Source of the DNA: Chondrus crispus
Taxonomy: Eukaryota > Rhodophyta > Florideophyceae > Gigartinales > Gigartinaceae
DNA: 64,000 nt
Assembly (NCBI RefSeq): GCF_000350225.1
Contig: NW_005179030.1
Span: forward strand, 1 to 64,000
Direction: 5' to 3'
How positions within the stretch are numbered: the first letter of the stretch is position 1; every line of letters starts with the position of its first letter. The translations under genes and the position numbers were made by a program. The notes beneath the pieces were generated by a model. The model was not told the DNA's origin and ran no database searches. It saw nothing but the letters and a program-made list of their open reading frames with translations. This document shows positions 1-11,314 of the stretch, piece by piece.

Positions 1-3000
1 TGTGCTTCGCTGTACAGTCCATCCTAGGAATGTTTTGTGCTCTCCTAGTCGCTTGATGTTGTACGCTTTGGCTAATGCTTTTGCGAACTCCTCCTTGAGC
101 TCGGCTTTTGACGCGACTACAGTAAAATCATCCATGCTTACTGCGGCCATGATGAGGTTCTTTCCAGTTTTTTTTGACCAAAGGCAGAGGTCAGCTTCGC
201 TTTGTTGGAACTTGCTTTTGCGTAGTAGGGCGAATACTGCTGTCAGGTAGGTGTGTCCTGCAGAGGGCGTCCCATATATGTTCATGTTCAACTTGCCTCC
301 TTGGCATGGGTGCTTGTATGTGCCGTTGAAACGGGGTGGTTGTTTCACGTACACTTGTTCGCTGCCGTTGTGTGCGAATTTCTCATGTAGATATGCTGCC
401 TTGATATCGATGTGCTCTATGTGCATGCGGTGTGTTGCTGCTATGCCGAACAGTGTCCTTACAGTTGTTTTATCCGCCATATAAGTTGTCGTTTTGGCAG
501 GGTCAAAGTGCTTGTGTGGCACCATCTTGTCTCCGCGTGCTGAGCATCGCGCTTTTCTCGATGCTATTTCTCCTGCGCTGTTTCTCTTGTATCGGTATCC
601 CATTTTTAGAGGTATGAGTTTTACTTTTTTGGGGAGGTTGGCATCTGGTGTCCATTGTACGACGTTCATTTTGTCTAGGTTTTCCAATTCCTCGGTGTGT
701 GCCTTTTCCCACTCTGCTGCGTCGGGATATTTTTTGGCTTGGGTTGTGCTGGCAGGGGCTGGTGTTGTGCGTGTCACTCGTGTGGGTGTGCGGTGTGGAG
801 TAAACGCCTTCCTTGCGTGTGTGCATGACGCTGCGGGGTCATTTGCTCTGTGGTAGGGTTGGAAGTTGACACAGCGCATTCTTCGAGGCTTGTTGGTTTT
901 TGTTTCGAGTACCATGATGTGGTGCTCATCTATCCCATGTAAGTATCTGGCGGGGGTGGCTCTTGGGGCGAGTTTGGATATTTGTTTCCTGTTGGCCAGT
1001 TCGGGGATTGTCCCTAGTTGCCCGAATAGGAGAAATTGGGGGACTCTGGGGGTGGTGTTGGTCCACGTTGTGAATGGCAGAGAGTTGGTGGAGTGGTGTA
1101 GTATGTTATTATACTTGAATGCTGCGTCTCTGACGGCGTCTTCCCAGTGAGTTTTGGGGAGACCACTGTGGTGCAGCGCTGCTCTTGCAGAATTCATCAG
1201 GGTTCCGTTGATCCTCTCTGCTATGCCGTTCTGTTGGGGTGTGTGCGGCACTGTAGTGCTGTGCATGACATTTTGTGAGCGATACATTCTGGTCGCATAT
1301 TTGGATATATATTCTTTAGCGTTGTCCGTGTGTAACAGCTTGGGCTTGCATCTATTCCTTTGTTTGAGTGCTGTAAGTATTTTGTTCAGTCGGTGCGGTG
1401 TCTCAGCTCGTGATTCCAAGAAGTCGACAATGAGGTATCTTGATTTCGTGTCAATTATCGTGAGTATGTACTTGTTTCCTTGGCGTGAGGGCGGGTTGAA
1501 CGGTCCGCATATGTCACTGCTGAACGCTGCTCCTACTGGGTATCTGTGTGTGGTTGGGTAGTGCGGGGCCGGTTGTTGTTTCGCGGCTGCGCAGCTTGAG
1601 CAGGTCATGCGTGGGGGTCTTTGTCTCAATGTGGGTGGGAGGTTGGGCAACAGGCCGAGCTTTGCCATTTTTTGAAGCGTGGCGGGGCGTATGTGATTGA
1701 ATATCACATGGTAATGGTGGAAGTCCCGTTCGACTGCGGGGTGTGCCGGAGTGTACGGCGGTGGCGCGGGGTTGTGCGCTACATGCAGAGGTATTCTTTT
1801 TACTGTCGGCGCCACTTGTCCGAGTGTTGGTATGCTGCTTGGTGTAGGTTTGGCCGTCGTCCTATTTTTTTGGGCTTTCGGTGCTTTCGTGGGCGTAATT
1901 TGTCTTGCGGGGGCGGTCCTTGCTGCCATAATATTTCCTTTCTCCTTGGGTACTTGCAGGTAGTACATTCCCTTGGAGAATTTTGCTTTGGCTACAGTCT
2001 GCGGTGGGCTTATGCTCGTATCTAGGATGAGTGCTTGTGTGGGTGTGAATCTGACTTCTCCCCATTGCACTGCAATGTCGTGTACGGAGAGCAAGTTGGC
2101 GCGCAGTGCGGGGTTGGCAATGGCAGGGATCCGTATCTGTCTATTCGTGCCGGTCGGGATGTGGAGCATCCCCTTATGTGTGGCGGGAGGGGTTGTGTTG
2201 GTGGCCGTGTTAGTGCGTATTATTCGGTGTAGTGGCCTCATGTGGCGTGTTGGTTTTCTGACATGAGACGGGTGGGCTCCTGAGTCGAGAGCATAATGCT
2301 TACCTTCAGGTTCTTCCTCCTCGAGGGCCTGGTATACAGTGCTGTCGTCATACTCGTCGTCGGCGTTGGCGAGTTGTCCTGTGGTGGTCTGGCGCTGCGG
2401 ATGGGTGCTGCGCGCGGGAGGCCGCTTGTGGTTAATGGGGGTGGTCCATTGCTTACTGCGGGGCATTGGGGTCGCCGTGCCTTGGTGAGGCAGAGGATTT
2501 TGGCCGGGCGGATCGGTGCGCCATTGGGCTTGCCGTGGTTGGTACGGGGCGCCTCTTCCTGGCCTTCTGCCGCGTGAGCGGGGTGGCGGGGGCGGGGTGT
2601 TGATCTCTGGTACCCATGGCGCCGGGTGGGGCATGCCTTGTGGTTCTTGGTCGCGGTTGGCCTGCTTTTCTTCGTCTCGCACTTGTACTGCCTTCAGGCG
2701 TTGTGCGAGATTATTGATGTTGGTGGGGACTGTGTTGTTTGCGATCCACATGTCCGCAAGGTGGCGGAGTGACGGGTGCGAGCTGAGGCCGTTGATTATG
2801 AATTCAATGGTGACTGCTTCATCTTGCTGGATGCTGGGGTATCGGGCCATTCTCATTTTCATTCGGATTTTCCTGTGTTTTGCGATGTAGTCTTCAATGT
2901 CTCCCCCTGCCGTCAGCTTGGTTCGCTGGGCTTCTTGTTTTAGGATGAGGTGCGTAGTCGGGGTGGAGTCCGTGAAGTGGGCCGTGATTTCGGCAACCAG

Positions 3001-3556
3001 TTGTTGCGGTGTGACGGTGGACTCTAGGTCTATCGTACTTGCTAGATCGGATGGCAGGCTTGTCATTATGGTCATGCGCAAGAATGCGCATTTTCTCCTG
3101 TAGATGTGATGCTGCGGGCTTGTGATGGGCGGCGGTGGTGCATCAAGGGCTGCCTCGACATTGTTGATGATCGCGATGTCTTGCAATGTTTGTTTCCATA
3201 TGCCGTAATTGGTCCCGTCGCTGAGGAGAGCGGGGAGGTGACCAAGCATTTTTGTTTCGATCGACGGAGTTGTGGGTTCCATTTCTTGCGTTGAAGACTT
3301 GTTGATCGGGGTGGGATCGACGGAGTGTTGCGGAGCTGTTGTTTCCTGCTCTACGGTGGTGTCCGGAGCGGTTTCTTCGGGCTCTACGGCTGTGGCCGGA
3401 GCTCTTACAAGGGCCTCTGCGCGCGTGCGCGGACTTGGTACGGGGGCGACGGGGCTGGTGGGTGCCGTGGTGTTGGCGTCTTGACCTGGTCCGGGGCGAT
3501 ATTCGAGGTCCTTTGATCGTCTTGCAGTGGTGCGATTTTCGGGCTCATAACCTGTG
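1..3556 (-). mobile_element. Copia-1: Ty1/Copia LTR retrotransposon, gag to reverse transcriptase, runs off the left edge
   Basis: Read on the minus strand, this stretch encodes a Copia polyprotein in family order: gag, integrase, reverse transcriptase. Gag starts near 3282 with the typical DGTNYGIWKQTL block. The integrase core lies around 1100-1600 (blocks ILTIIDTKSRYL, HTDNAKEY and QQNGIAERINGTL, giving the D-D-E triad). The reverse transcriptase begins near 480 (IDIKAAYL, then VYVKQPPRF) and reaches a SMDDF block near 130. The gag, integrase and RT blocks that I translated all lie in the same reading frame, and I see no break in the part in view, so it looks whole here and probably young. 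The RNase H end and the 3' LTR lie outside the window. The primer-binding site and 5' LTR edge are at 3541-3553. Confidence 0.9.
3541..3552 (-). promoter_or_regulatory. Copia-1 primer-binding site, half-tRNA-iMet type
   Basis: Element-sense GGTTATGAGCCC lies directly inside the presumed LTR end (..CACCACA). Its complement GGGCTCATAACC is the anticodon arm of initiator tRNA-Met. Copia elements of several lineages are known to prime from the 5' half of tRNA-iMet cut in the anticodon loop, so this is read as a half-tRNA priming site. A second Copia element in this window (36122-36134) has an equivalent site. Confidence 0.65.
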
Positions 3557-3706
3557 GTGCAAGATCGATACCTTCCGTTTACTGATGCCTATCGTGTCTC
3601 TACCTTATAAGGGAATGGGAGGGATCAGTGAGACGGCGGTGAATAAAGATGATCTAATTGCGCTGTCGTGCGTGTGCTACGTGTGCACGTATGGCTCTCA
3701 TGACAC
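3553..3706 (-). repeat. Probable 5' LTR of Copia-1 (outer limit uncertain)
   Basis: On the plus strand the LTR would start TGTGGTGCAAG at 3553, next to the primer-binding site. The partner LTR is outside the window, so the far edge cannot be fixed. It is placed before 3707 because the LTR of Copia-2 begins there. Confidence 0.4.
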
Positions 3707-3921
3707 TGTCCCTCGGGTCGACCACCCCGGGGGCAAGAGGAAGAAGAAGTAACCAAAACTGTTTGGTTCTTACCCAGCGCGTGCGGCGCTCGGCCTCGAT
3801 CGCTATCCACCATCTTTCCAGCTATCTACGTTCACTATTCTACACTTCCGTGCGCGCTTCCTCACACAGGCTCGGTCCTGTGTACCCAAACGTGACCTCG
3901 CCTCCCGCGATTACGGCGACA
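3707..3921 (+). repeat. 5' LTR of Copia-2
   Basis: The 215-bp repeat begins TGTC and ends GACA. It shares long blocks with the two halves at 11017-11138 and 13411-13505, for example the CAAGAGGAAGAAGAAGTAA block, the CTCGATCGCTATCCACC block and the CGCGATTACGGCGACA end. Orientation is inferred from the plus-strand gag that follows. Confidence 0.7.
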
Positions 3922-3955
3922 ATCCGGATTCTCGTGATCCCGGCTGCGAGGAGAA

Positions 3956-5584
3956 ATGAGCTCTGTGACTCGATCACAGCGCGTGCTCAAGCATGAGCAG
4001 CTGACTCGACGCGCTACCAGCTTTGTGACCACCATTCCACAAGCAGAAGACATTCGGAGGGTGTGTTTTCAGGTTTTGAAGGACAATCCGCCGGAGGCCA
4101 CTCCTGATTCCAACTTTGTCATCGATTCGATCTCTGCATCGATGCCAGAGATAAGCTCCATTTTTATGAGCCAGTTTATCAAGTCTCCAATGTATCCAGT
4201 GGCCTTGCTCAGAGACGTGGCCAATTTTTTCGGAAGTTTTAGAATGCCGGCGGACCTTATCGAAGGTCTTCGTGATTAGTTCAAACGTGTCAAGGCCCTC
4301 CAGCTCCTCGCATGGCTGTTTTCCTCCGTATACGAGATGCAGACAAATGAGATTAACTGTATCCTCGACCTTGTTGCTCCACTTCGCACCGCGCCGTTTG
4401 CTGAAATGTTGAAAAAACTCAAGTCTGACTCTCTAGAGACCGATATCCAACAGGACGAGGATCGAGTTAGGATGGCTTTACACGATGCACATGGCACTCG
4501 CTCTGAGAAGGATGGCTCCTCAGGCGGTGATGTTCATGATGTTCAAGAGGTGCGGACTCCCCCTCTACGACCCCGCACGTCAGCTTCCAGTCCCCAGGAT
4601 TCAGCTCAGACGGTACAGGCGATCTATGGTGCCATCAAGGGCAAGAAGCTCACCCGTGATGCACTTCAGTCCATTGATGAGTCCATACGTGACTACGATA
4701 TTCTTGCCTTTCAACTCGTGATGAAGGACGCCATGAAATCTAAGTTCTTCATATGCATCTTTGAAGATGCGGCAAGGTCGCTTTTCATCTCGAATGTCCT
4801 CGAGGACGTGTCCTTCGAGGAGATGGAAAATGTTATGCGCTAGAAGTTTGAGTCTGACGCCCGCCGCCTTCAAGTACATATGACACTTCGCGGCCTCCGT
4901 TTTGAGAAGACTCTCTCCGATATTTAGGAGGTCTTAAACGAGTCAGACGCGCTCAATTGGCTTGTGAAACGTATCAATCGTCTCACCCCGCAATGCCCCG
5001 TGGGTTTCCGCTCAGAGAAGAACAAGATACAGTTCTTAAGAGACGCCGTCATTGGCCAGGACTGGGCCTCCCAAGCGATCTCTCAGATCACGATTTCCAA
5101 GTACTCCTTCAATGGCTTCGTCTCTGCTCTTTGTGAAGGTCTACAGTATGCTGAGGAGATCCGTCGTCACAAGAAAATGGAAAATGGTCCATCCTCCACA
5201 GCCAATGAGAGTATCTTCTATCAGCAATATGGTCGTGCCCCTCGCTCGGTCTCCAAGCTTCCCCGACGTGGGTATCGTACCCCTCATCAAGCCCACACCG
5301 GGAACCAAGGTCGCAAGACCCCCCTCGACCGCAACGGGAAACGTATGCTGTGTAACATTTGTCGCTCAGACACGCATTTGCAACGTTTCCATTCTGAGTC
5401 TGTTAAAAAGGCTACCCGAAACCGCCTTGCCGCAAATGAGAATCCTATCCATACAATCAGTGACCTGGTCAAGGGTTATGAAGAGATATGTCTCCTCAAA
5501 GCTGATGACGAGGATGTCCGGGGTTCCGAGGGTGACGAAGAAGGACAGAGCGATGCCGTAAATACGCTTCATGTTTTCGACTAG
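3956..5584 (+). pseudogene. Copia-2 gag region (fossil)
   Basis: Plus-strand frames between the 5' LTR and the protease encode charged, helical, gag-like protein. I see no strong family motif here. The assignment rests on position, directly after the LTR and before a DTGAP protease, so confidence is moderate. Broken in a few places. Confidence 0.55.
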
Positions 5585-5664
5585 TTGACCTCATAGTCCT
5601 CGGAGCAACCACAGAACCCAACTCAAGGACCTGAAGTCCGTTTTGTTAACGAAATGAATCCTTC

Positions 5665-8045
5665 GTGCATTACGAATCACATCGCTGCGGCTACCTCTGG
5701 CATCGGTTCCTACTCTCAGGCTCCCTCACAGGATTTTTAGAAGGGCGACTGCGATTGGCGTCACTTGCTCGCCGCCCGAATCCAAGGATGATGTCACATC
5801 GTACCACCATACCCAGACGCAAAAAGGCAAAGCTTGAAGTTGTTGATTGTTCGCCCGTATACGTGGCAAAGGTGATACGAGAACATCATAAGGATGCAAA
5901 AAGTGGTAGACCGGGGTTCTGCCTAGATACTGGCGCCCCAAGCTCAGTTATAGGATTGAGAGAACTGAGAAGACTTTCTATGTAGTTTGGATGACACCTG
6001 CTCGATCTGAAACGCTCATTCAAGAAGTTCCGTTTCGCTGACGCTTCGTTCAGCTCACTTGGACGTGTGGATATACCCTTAGTGACACCTAGTAATATCC
6101 CTCCGATTTTTATCACGATGGACGTTGTTTCAGCTGATGTCCCGGCGCTTTTCGGCCTTGATGTTCTGGATGCTGACTCGTTTGTTGTAGATACCTTTGA
6201 GAACAGGTTACGAAAGAAAATAAGGGTCCCCATCCAGAAGAAATGTGATGGAGACATGATGAAGGACGTTGTGGTCGATGCCTGGTCTGTCCACCTGTTC
6301 AGACACCTCGGACACATCTATGTCCCTTTCGGCTTTTCCCTCCGCAATTATTTTACTCGCACGCAGTTATTGAAGCTACACAAGCAGTTTGCTCACTCCT
6401 CAGATCAAAAGCTTTACAACCTAGTCAAACGTTCTCGGCCGAAGGACTCTACCCCTGAGACGCTCCGCATTTTAGAAGACTTTACTAGGAGATGCGACCC
6501 ATGCCAAAAAATCCAGAAGGCCCCCAATCGTTTCTGGGTCTCTTTCGGGGCGGAGAACGTACGCTTCAACGAAAGGCTGCTGATTGATATAATGTACTTA
6601 GAAGGTAATCCAGTGCTATGTAGCTTAAGGACGCGTGTCCTATCTACACAAAAATACTGTCCGCGTGGAAACATCAACCACGTGGCAAACGTTATGACAA
6701 CGCCTGTCATTTTTCGGATCCGTCTACGATCCTTACAGTACCTCGAGTACTGTACTGTAGAGCAACGGCGCAAATAGTCGTTACGAAGTCTCCTCTGTAT
6801 TGACGCCGTTACGCTTTACGGTGTAAGAAGTACAGTATTACGTAGTTAATAAAGAAGGCCACTAGGGGAATGCAGAGGGGACCATCGACGGCACACGGAG
6901 GGCTAGTCTGTTCAAGTCCGACCCCTAGTCGTCTACGTTCTCCTTTCTTCTTCCGAGGTCTTTTGGCTTTTTTCCCTTTTGTTTTCCGTTCTACGTTCCG
7001 ACCACCCACCCGAGGGTGAGGCGCTACGACAGCGCGGCTCCGTGCCGGGATCCGGACTTGGCGTCGTCGCCCTGACCGCAAGGGCGCCGAGTCACGCGTT
7101 GACCCGTCGATCTACCAGCCGTTGCTCGTGGGGGTGTCGAACCCATTCAAGAATCTACCACGCTACCAGGGACACATTTCCATTCGCTTATTAGCACGTA
7201 CGCCCGGTGACATCGCACTTCGAGCTACAGTATACGCCCTGAGCTCGCTCCCGCCTTCGTGGTTGGTTGAGCGCTGGGGTGTTATACTACATGCTTCACA
7301 TTGTCGATGAGGGTACTCGTTTCAGCGCCGCTCGATTCGTGAGTGATGTCTCCACCGTGACCATTTTGAAGACCATTCTTGAATGTTGGGCTACGATCTA
7401 CACCGGCCTTCCTGGTAAGATCCTTGTGGATCAAGGCTCGCAATTTCGAGGACCTGTTCATAATCCTCGGCGCTGTGAGTAGCGTTGAAGTTCGCCGAAC
7501 AGGGATTGAATATCACAATAGCCTCGGTCTAGGAGAAAGATATCATCAGCCGCTTTGGGACACCTTCCGAAAGCTGAGGATCGCTTACGCCGATAAGGAT
7601 CGCCAAATCACTGTTGAGCTTCGCTGTCAAAGCTCTTAATGACACTCTCGGACCAGATGGACTCGTTCCCTCTGCCTTAGTGTTTGGGGAGTTCCCTTCA
7701 CCCTACAATGTGTCCGAGACTAGACATACCCGTGCTCTCCTGGAGGCACGTGTTGAGATCGCGAATGTGGCTCGCAGAGAAATAGAAAGGGAGATGGCAA
7801 CTGCCCGTGTGCAGCGTGACCTTCGTCATGCGGTACCACAGGCGGCTAACACAGTTTTCGAAGTTGAGCAAAAGGTCCTTGTCTGGAGAGAAGGTATTAT
7901 GGAAAGTCGCATTGGTGAATGGATCGGACCTTTTGACATCATCGCGGTTGACCAAGAGCGAAAGTTAGTCTTCGTGCAAGATGTGAAGATTGGCTCGGCG
8001 CGTCCGTTCAACCTGACACAAGTAAAGCGATGCCATTCTCCTTAG
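5665..8045 (+). pseudogene. Copia-2 protease and integrase region (fossil, carries an insertion)
   Basis: A retropepsin-type block (CLDTGAPSSVIG) is seen near 5920. A GAG-pre-integrase zinc block follows (HKQFAHSS, then CDPCQKIQ near 6380-6510), and then integrase core blocks (HIVDEGTRFSAARF near 7300, VDQGSQF near 7430). The core resembles that of Copia-3, and both recall the GalEa-like Copia branch known from red algae and animals; that lineage call is an inference. A foreign stretch of roughly 650 bp lies inside the integrase part. Broken several times. Confidence 0.75.
6625..7295. other. Unidentified insertion inside the Copia-2 integrase region
   Basis: Integrase similarity stops after a DIMYLEGNPVL block near 6625 and resumes with a HIVDEGT block near 7296. 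The roughly 670 bp between show no similarity that I recognise. They contain several TACTGTA/TACAGTA motifs (6735-6840) and a fortuitous tRNA-like arm at 6861-6929. I see no clear inverted or direct repeats marking its ends, so the element type is unknown. Confidence 0.45.
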
Positions 8046-8239
8046 GCAGTCAACCACTCCTTCCTTGCCTACCTGTGCGAAGGCCTTTCTGATTTTCGCT
8101 CTCCGTCTCAAATTGACGTTCACCTTACAGAAATAATACATCCGACGCACACAAGAGCTGGATCAAGTCAGATGAGTGAAGCTGAGCGAAATGAAATCGC
8201 GCTGAACCGCACTTTCTGAAACGTGGGACGTTCAAGATC

Positions 8240-9642
8240 GTGCTTCGCCAAGATATTCCCGAGGATGCCAACATACTCCCCGGCCGATTTTTACTATCTA
8301 CCAAGTCAACAATCGATGGCCAAACAAAGGTCAATGCTCGATATGTTATTGGCGGGCATCGCAACAAGCTCAAGCAGCTTATGGTGCACTCCTCGCAAAA
8401 ACTTCAACATTCATCTGTCCGCCTTCTACTCTCACTTGCTGCGCTGTACGGTTTCGATGTCTGGACTGCAGATGTACTTCAGGCATACCTACAGTCCGCT
8501 GAAACGCTGATGAGAGACATATTCATCAAGGACCCAGTCCCGGAATTCTGAATGGACCCTACGCAGTGTCTTAAACTGCTCCGCCCCCTATATGGTCTTT
8601 GCAAATATGGAGATCTATGGCAAGCCACCCTCGACGCTCATCACCGAAACGTCCTTGGCATAAATCCTCTGCGAATAGAATCTGCCTTGTATACATTCAT
8701 GGTCGACGGTGTACTGAAGGGACTTTCAGGAACATATGTGGATAACTTAATTCGTGCTGGAGATGAAGATTTCAAACAGCTAGCAAAACGGACAGCTGAG
8801 AGGTTCGATATGGCCGATGAAGAGAAACCGCTGTGTAGCTTCACTGGATTCCGACTACAAAAAGACGAATCGGGGGCTCTGTCGATTGACCAAAAGGGTT
8901 ATGTCAATACTATCCGCCCGCTCGTAACTGATGCGACCTACTCAGACTTCGCATCCCTCCGCATGAGACTGTCTTGGCTAACACACACTCGCCTTGACTG
9001 CTGTTACGAAGTTTCACAACTCGCGCAGTGACCCGGGGATAAATTCGACGTGGAGTCCCTTGCAATCGTCAAGGGGGGTAACAGGCTAGTCAAGCATGTA
9101 CATGCTCACCCTCTGGAGATCATGATGCCTAAGCTCGAAATGGAATCACTTCTCGTAATAGGGTTTTGTGATGCTTCATTCGCAAGCAACGATGACTTCA
9201 CATCTCAGCTTGGTTCTATTTTCCTTCTATCGGATGCTAAAAATAACGCAATACCGATCATATTGAAGTCGTACAAAGCTGGCAGAGTAACGCGCTCTGT
9301 GATGGCCGCCGAGATCATCAGCTTCACCGATATGTTTGATGTGTGTTACACTTTGTCGAGGACCTCCGAGCTGTTATGAATAGGAAGAATATACCGGTCC
9401 AGTTGTACACCGACAGCAAGTCTCTTTTCGATGTTATCTCGAAGGAGAGCCGAACTGCAGAGAAACGGCTCATGCTTGATATCGCCACTGCCAGAGAAGG
9501 ATTTTTTAAGAAAGAAATTAGCGACATTAGATTCGTGCGCAGCAATGCAAATATCGCCGACGGCTTGACGAAGAAGATGGAACAACAAGCTTTAATTGAC
9601 ATGGTAGGCCATGGACGCTTGATGGTCAAGCCTGAACAATAG
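8240..9642 (+). pseudogene. Copia-2 reverse transcriptase and RNase H region (fossil)
   Basis: Frames encode the Copia reverse transcriptase (blocks [42 protein letters not shown]) and then RNase H (GFCDASFASNDD near 9170, YTDSKSLFDVI near 9410, VRSNANIADGLTKK near 9540). The order and spacing match Ty1/Copia pol. Broken a few times. Confidence 0.85.
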
Positions 9643-9691
9643 ATCATAAGAAACTAGTGCTACACGTTATCACCATGAACCCTCTTCTTTC

Positions 9692-10531
9692 CTATATTCC
9701 TTTTCTTTTCTTGTCGAGCTTCACAAGCTCTCGTACTTCTGCAATTTGAAGTCTCGTCGCCTGATCACCCCCAAGCCTGTGCAGAGGGTCTTCGCTTAGA
9801 ACAAAGGGAAAGCGTGCAGCGCTATCAAGGATGATGCCGCGATTTGCGTCTACTGCCACGCAATGATCGACTTTTCCATGTTGCACGACACGCAAGAGCC
9901 ATGTACCGCTCGTCAAGCCTGACATCCACTTGAACCAGTCCAAGGTGTACGCTTTGGTTCTGGATGCAGAAATATGGCGAGCTACAAGTGGAATTCCAAT
10001 CTTCCCAACATCCTCAAAATTTTGTTTGAGAGTCGTAAAGGTTTTTGGGTGCTGATTGTAATGAGCCATAACCTTGAGACCGTCTTGCTTCTGGAGTAAT
10101 GCTGCCACTCCGTTAGCGAGGGACGCGGGTACACAGCCTCCTTCGTTGTCAAATACGAGATTTGGACCGAAGCTGCGAATCTGAAAACGTCTAGTATCAC
10201 TCATACATCTCCTTGAACCGACGCCGCCAACAACAACTGGCACCCCCTGGTGTTCATGCAACCACTTCATGAGTCCATTGAGAAGATGCTTCTGCATCAA
10301 AGCTTTCTCCGCAGGCTTGGCTGAAGACACATTCACACGGCAGAGAGCAGATAAAGCGAAAAGGGACATCCGTAACGTGCCCTCAGTCAACGGCCAGAAG
10401 CTTTCATGACCGCCGTTGAGTCCCGTTGCGCCATATAGTTGGCCCTCATCGAGCTTTCTGGAGCTATTGTCAAGTGAATCATCTCCCACAACCACCCGGT
10501 CGATCACAAAAGAGGAGCCTGTCATCTGCAT
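9692..10531 (-). CDS. Antisense accessory ORF of Copia-2, papain-fold (C39-like) cysteine-protease-like
   Basis: A 279-residue frame runs opposite to Copia-2 pol. Its stop lies only about 50 bp from the end of pol, and the right LTR begins about 490 bp beyond its start. It contains VPVVVGGVGSRR (residues about 95-106), then GGCVPASLANGVAAL (about 131-145) and later VDHCVAVDANRGIILDSAARF (about 226-246), ending in QIAEVRELVKL. A Cys in a helix start followed by DH-hydrophobic-D is the pattern of papain-fold peptidases such as family C39; the protease call is inference from motif order. The same blocks recur in the antisense frame of Copia-3 (about 41190-42770). Unlike the decayed gag-pol beside it, this frame is intact. 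It could also be a host-derived gene captured by the element. Confidence 0.6.
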   Translation of the reverse strand: MQMTGSSFVIDRVVVGDDSLDNSSRKLDEGQLYGATGLNGGHESFWPLTEGTLRMSLFALSALCRVNVSSAKPAEKALMQKHLLNGLMKWLHEHQGVPVVVGGVGSRRCMSDTRRFQIRSFGPNLVFDNEGGCVPASLANGVAALLQKQDGLKVMAHYNQHPKTFTTLKQNFEDVGKIGIPLVARHISASRTKAYTLDWFKWMSGLTSGTWLLRVVQHGKVDHCVAVDANRGIILDSAARFPFVLSEDPLHRLGGDQATRLQIAEVRELVKLDKKRKGI

Positions 10532-11016
10532 GAAGCTACTGCGGATTCATAAGGTTCTCCAGAGGTTGGCAGGGACTCCTGTTCGCGACGCGCAAACGAC
10601 AGGTGACGTGCGATAGTCCACCAGGAGGCTGCGGGGTGGCCAAGATAATAGGGAGCCGTCGTAGATGATGCGGCAGGATGGGAGTGCAGTACTAAGGCGC
10701 CCTGGAGAGCCAGCGTAAATACTCGACTCTAATTTCAGCACGTGCAAGGTGGAAAGGCCGTAAATTCAACACGCGCAAGGTCGAAAGGCTGTAAATTCAA
10801 CATGTGCATAAGACGAACGGGCGTAAGCTTGGAAACACTGTGCATGGTCGAACGAAAGGAGGGACTCTCAGGCCAAATGCACCAATAGGGTACAGATACG
10901 AATTACAGTTTCCCCTCTGACCACTCATAAGCGGTTATTTCGTTCTCGCCGTCGCCTGCATGCGACGGCGCCTTGTACAATGTTGTTAGGGTTAAAGTAA
11001 CACTTAATCCCCTTTC
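10532..11016. other. Non-coding stretch between the antisense ORF and the right LTR of Copia-2
   Basis: No gene is seen. A 30-bp motif ending AAATTCAACA/AATTTCAGCACGTG recurs imperfectly at about 10733-10805 (phrases such as CGCAAGGTCGAAAGGCTGTAAATTC), which may be a short degenerate tandem repeat. It would hold the promoter of the antisense frame if that frame is expressed. Confidence 0.4.
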
Positions 11017-11138
11017 TGTCCCTCGGGTCGACCACCCCGCGGGCAAGAGGAAGAAGAAGTAAACACAACTGTTTGGTTCTTACCGAGCGCGCGCGGTGCT
11101 CGGCCTCGATCGCTATCCACCATCTTTCCAGCTATCTA
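11017..11138 (+). repeat. Right LTR of Copia-2, first half
   Basis: This matches 3707-3828 of the left LTR up to GCTATCTA. The LTR is interrupted here by a TA-flanked transposon and continues at 13411 with TACGTTCACTG. Confidence 0.75.
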
Positions 11139-11314
11139 CGGTGCCTGAAACTATATGGACACCAATGGGATCCTGATCTGCCACATAAAAACAAAAGGTA
11201 TGATGGTGTCAGGAGCGTATATTGAAGCACAGAAGAGGAGTATCAATATTCTGTAACCTCTTTAATGATTGGGTATGTCAGTAGTCCGTTAAGTTTAAAA
11301 CCCTTAAAACGACC

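Noticed and set aside
1-3520. Many plus-strand frames of 60-137 codons
   Set aside because: They are shadows of the Copia-1 polyprotein on the minus strand and have no domains of their own.
3922-3945. Primer-binding site after the Copia-2 5' LTR
   Set aside because: ATCCGGATTCTCGTGATCC does not match a tRNA 3' end or the tRNA-iMet anticodon arm that I can recognise, so no primer is assigned.
6861-6929. tRNA-like structure: 7-bp acceptor pairing ACTAGGG/CCCTAGT and a TTCAAGT loop
   Set aside because: No D arm or anticodon arm can be drawn and the T stem has a mismatch, so it is probably chance within the unidentified insertion.
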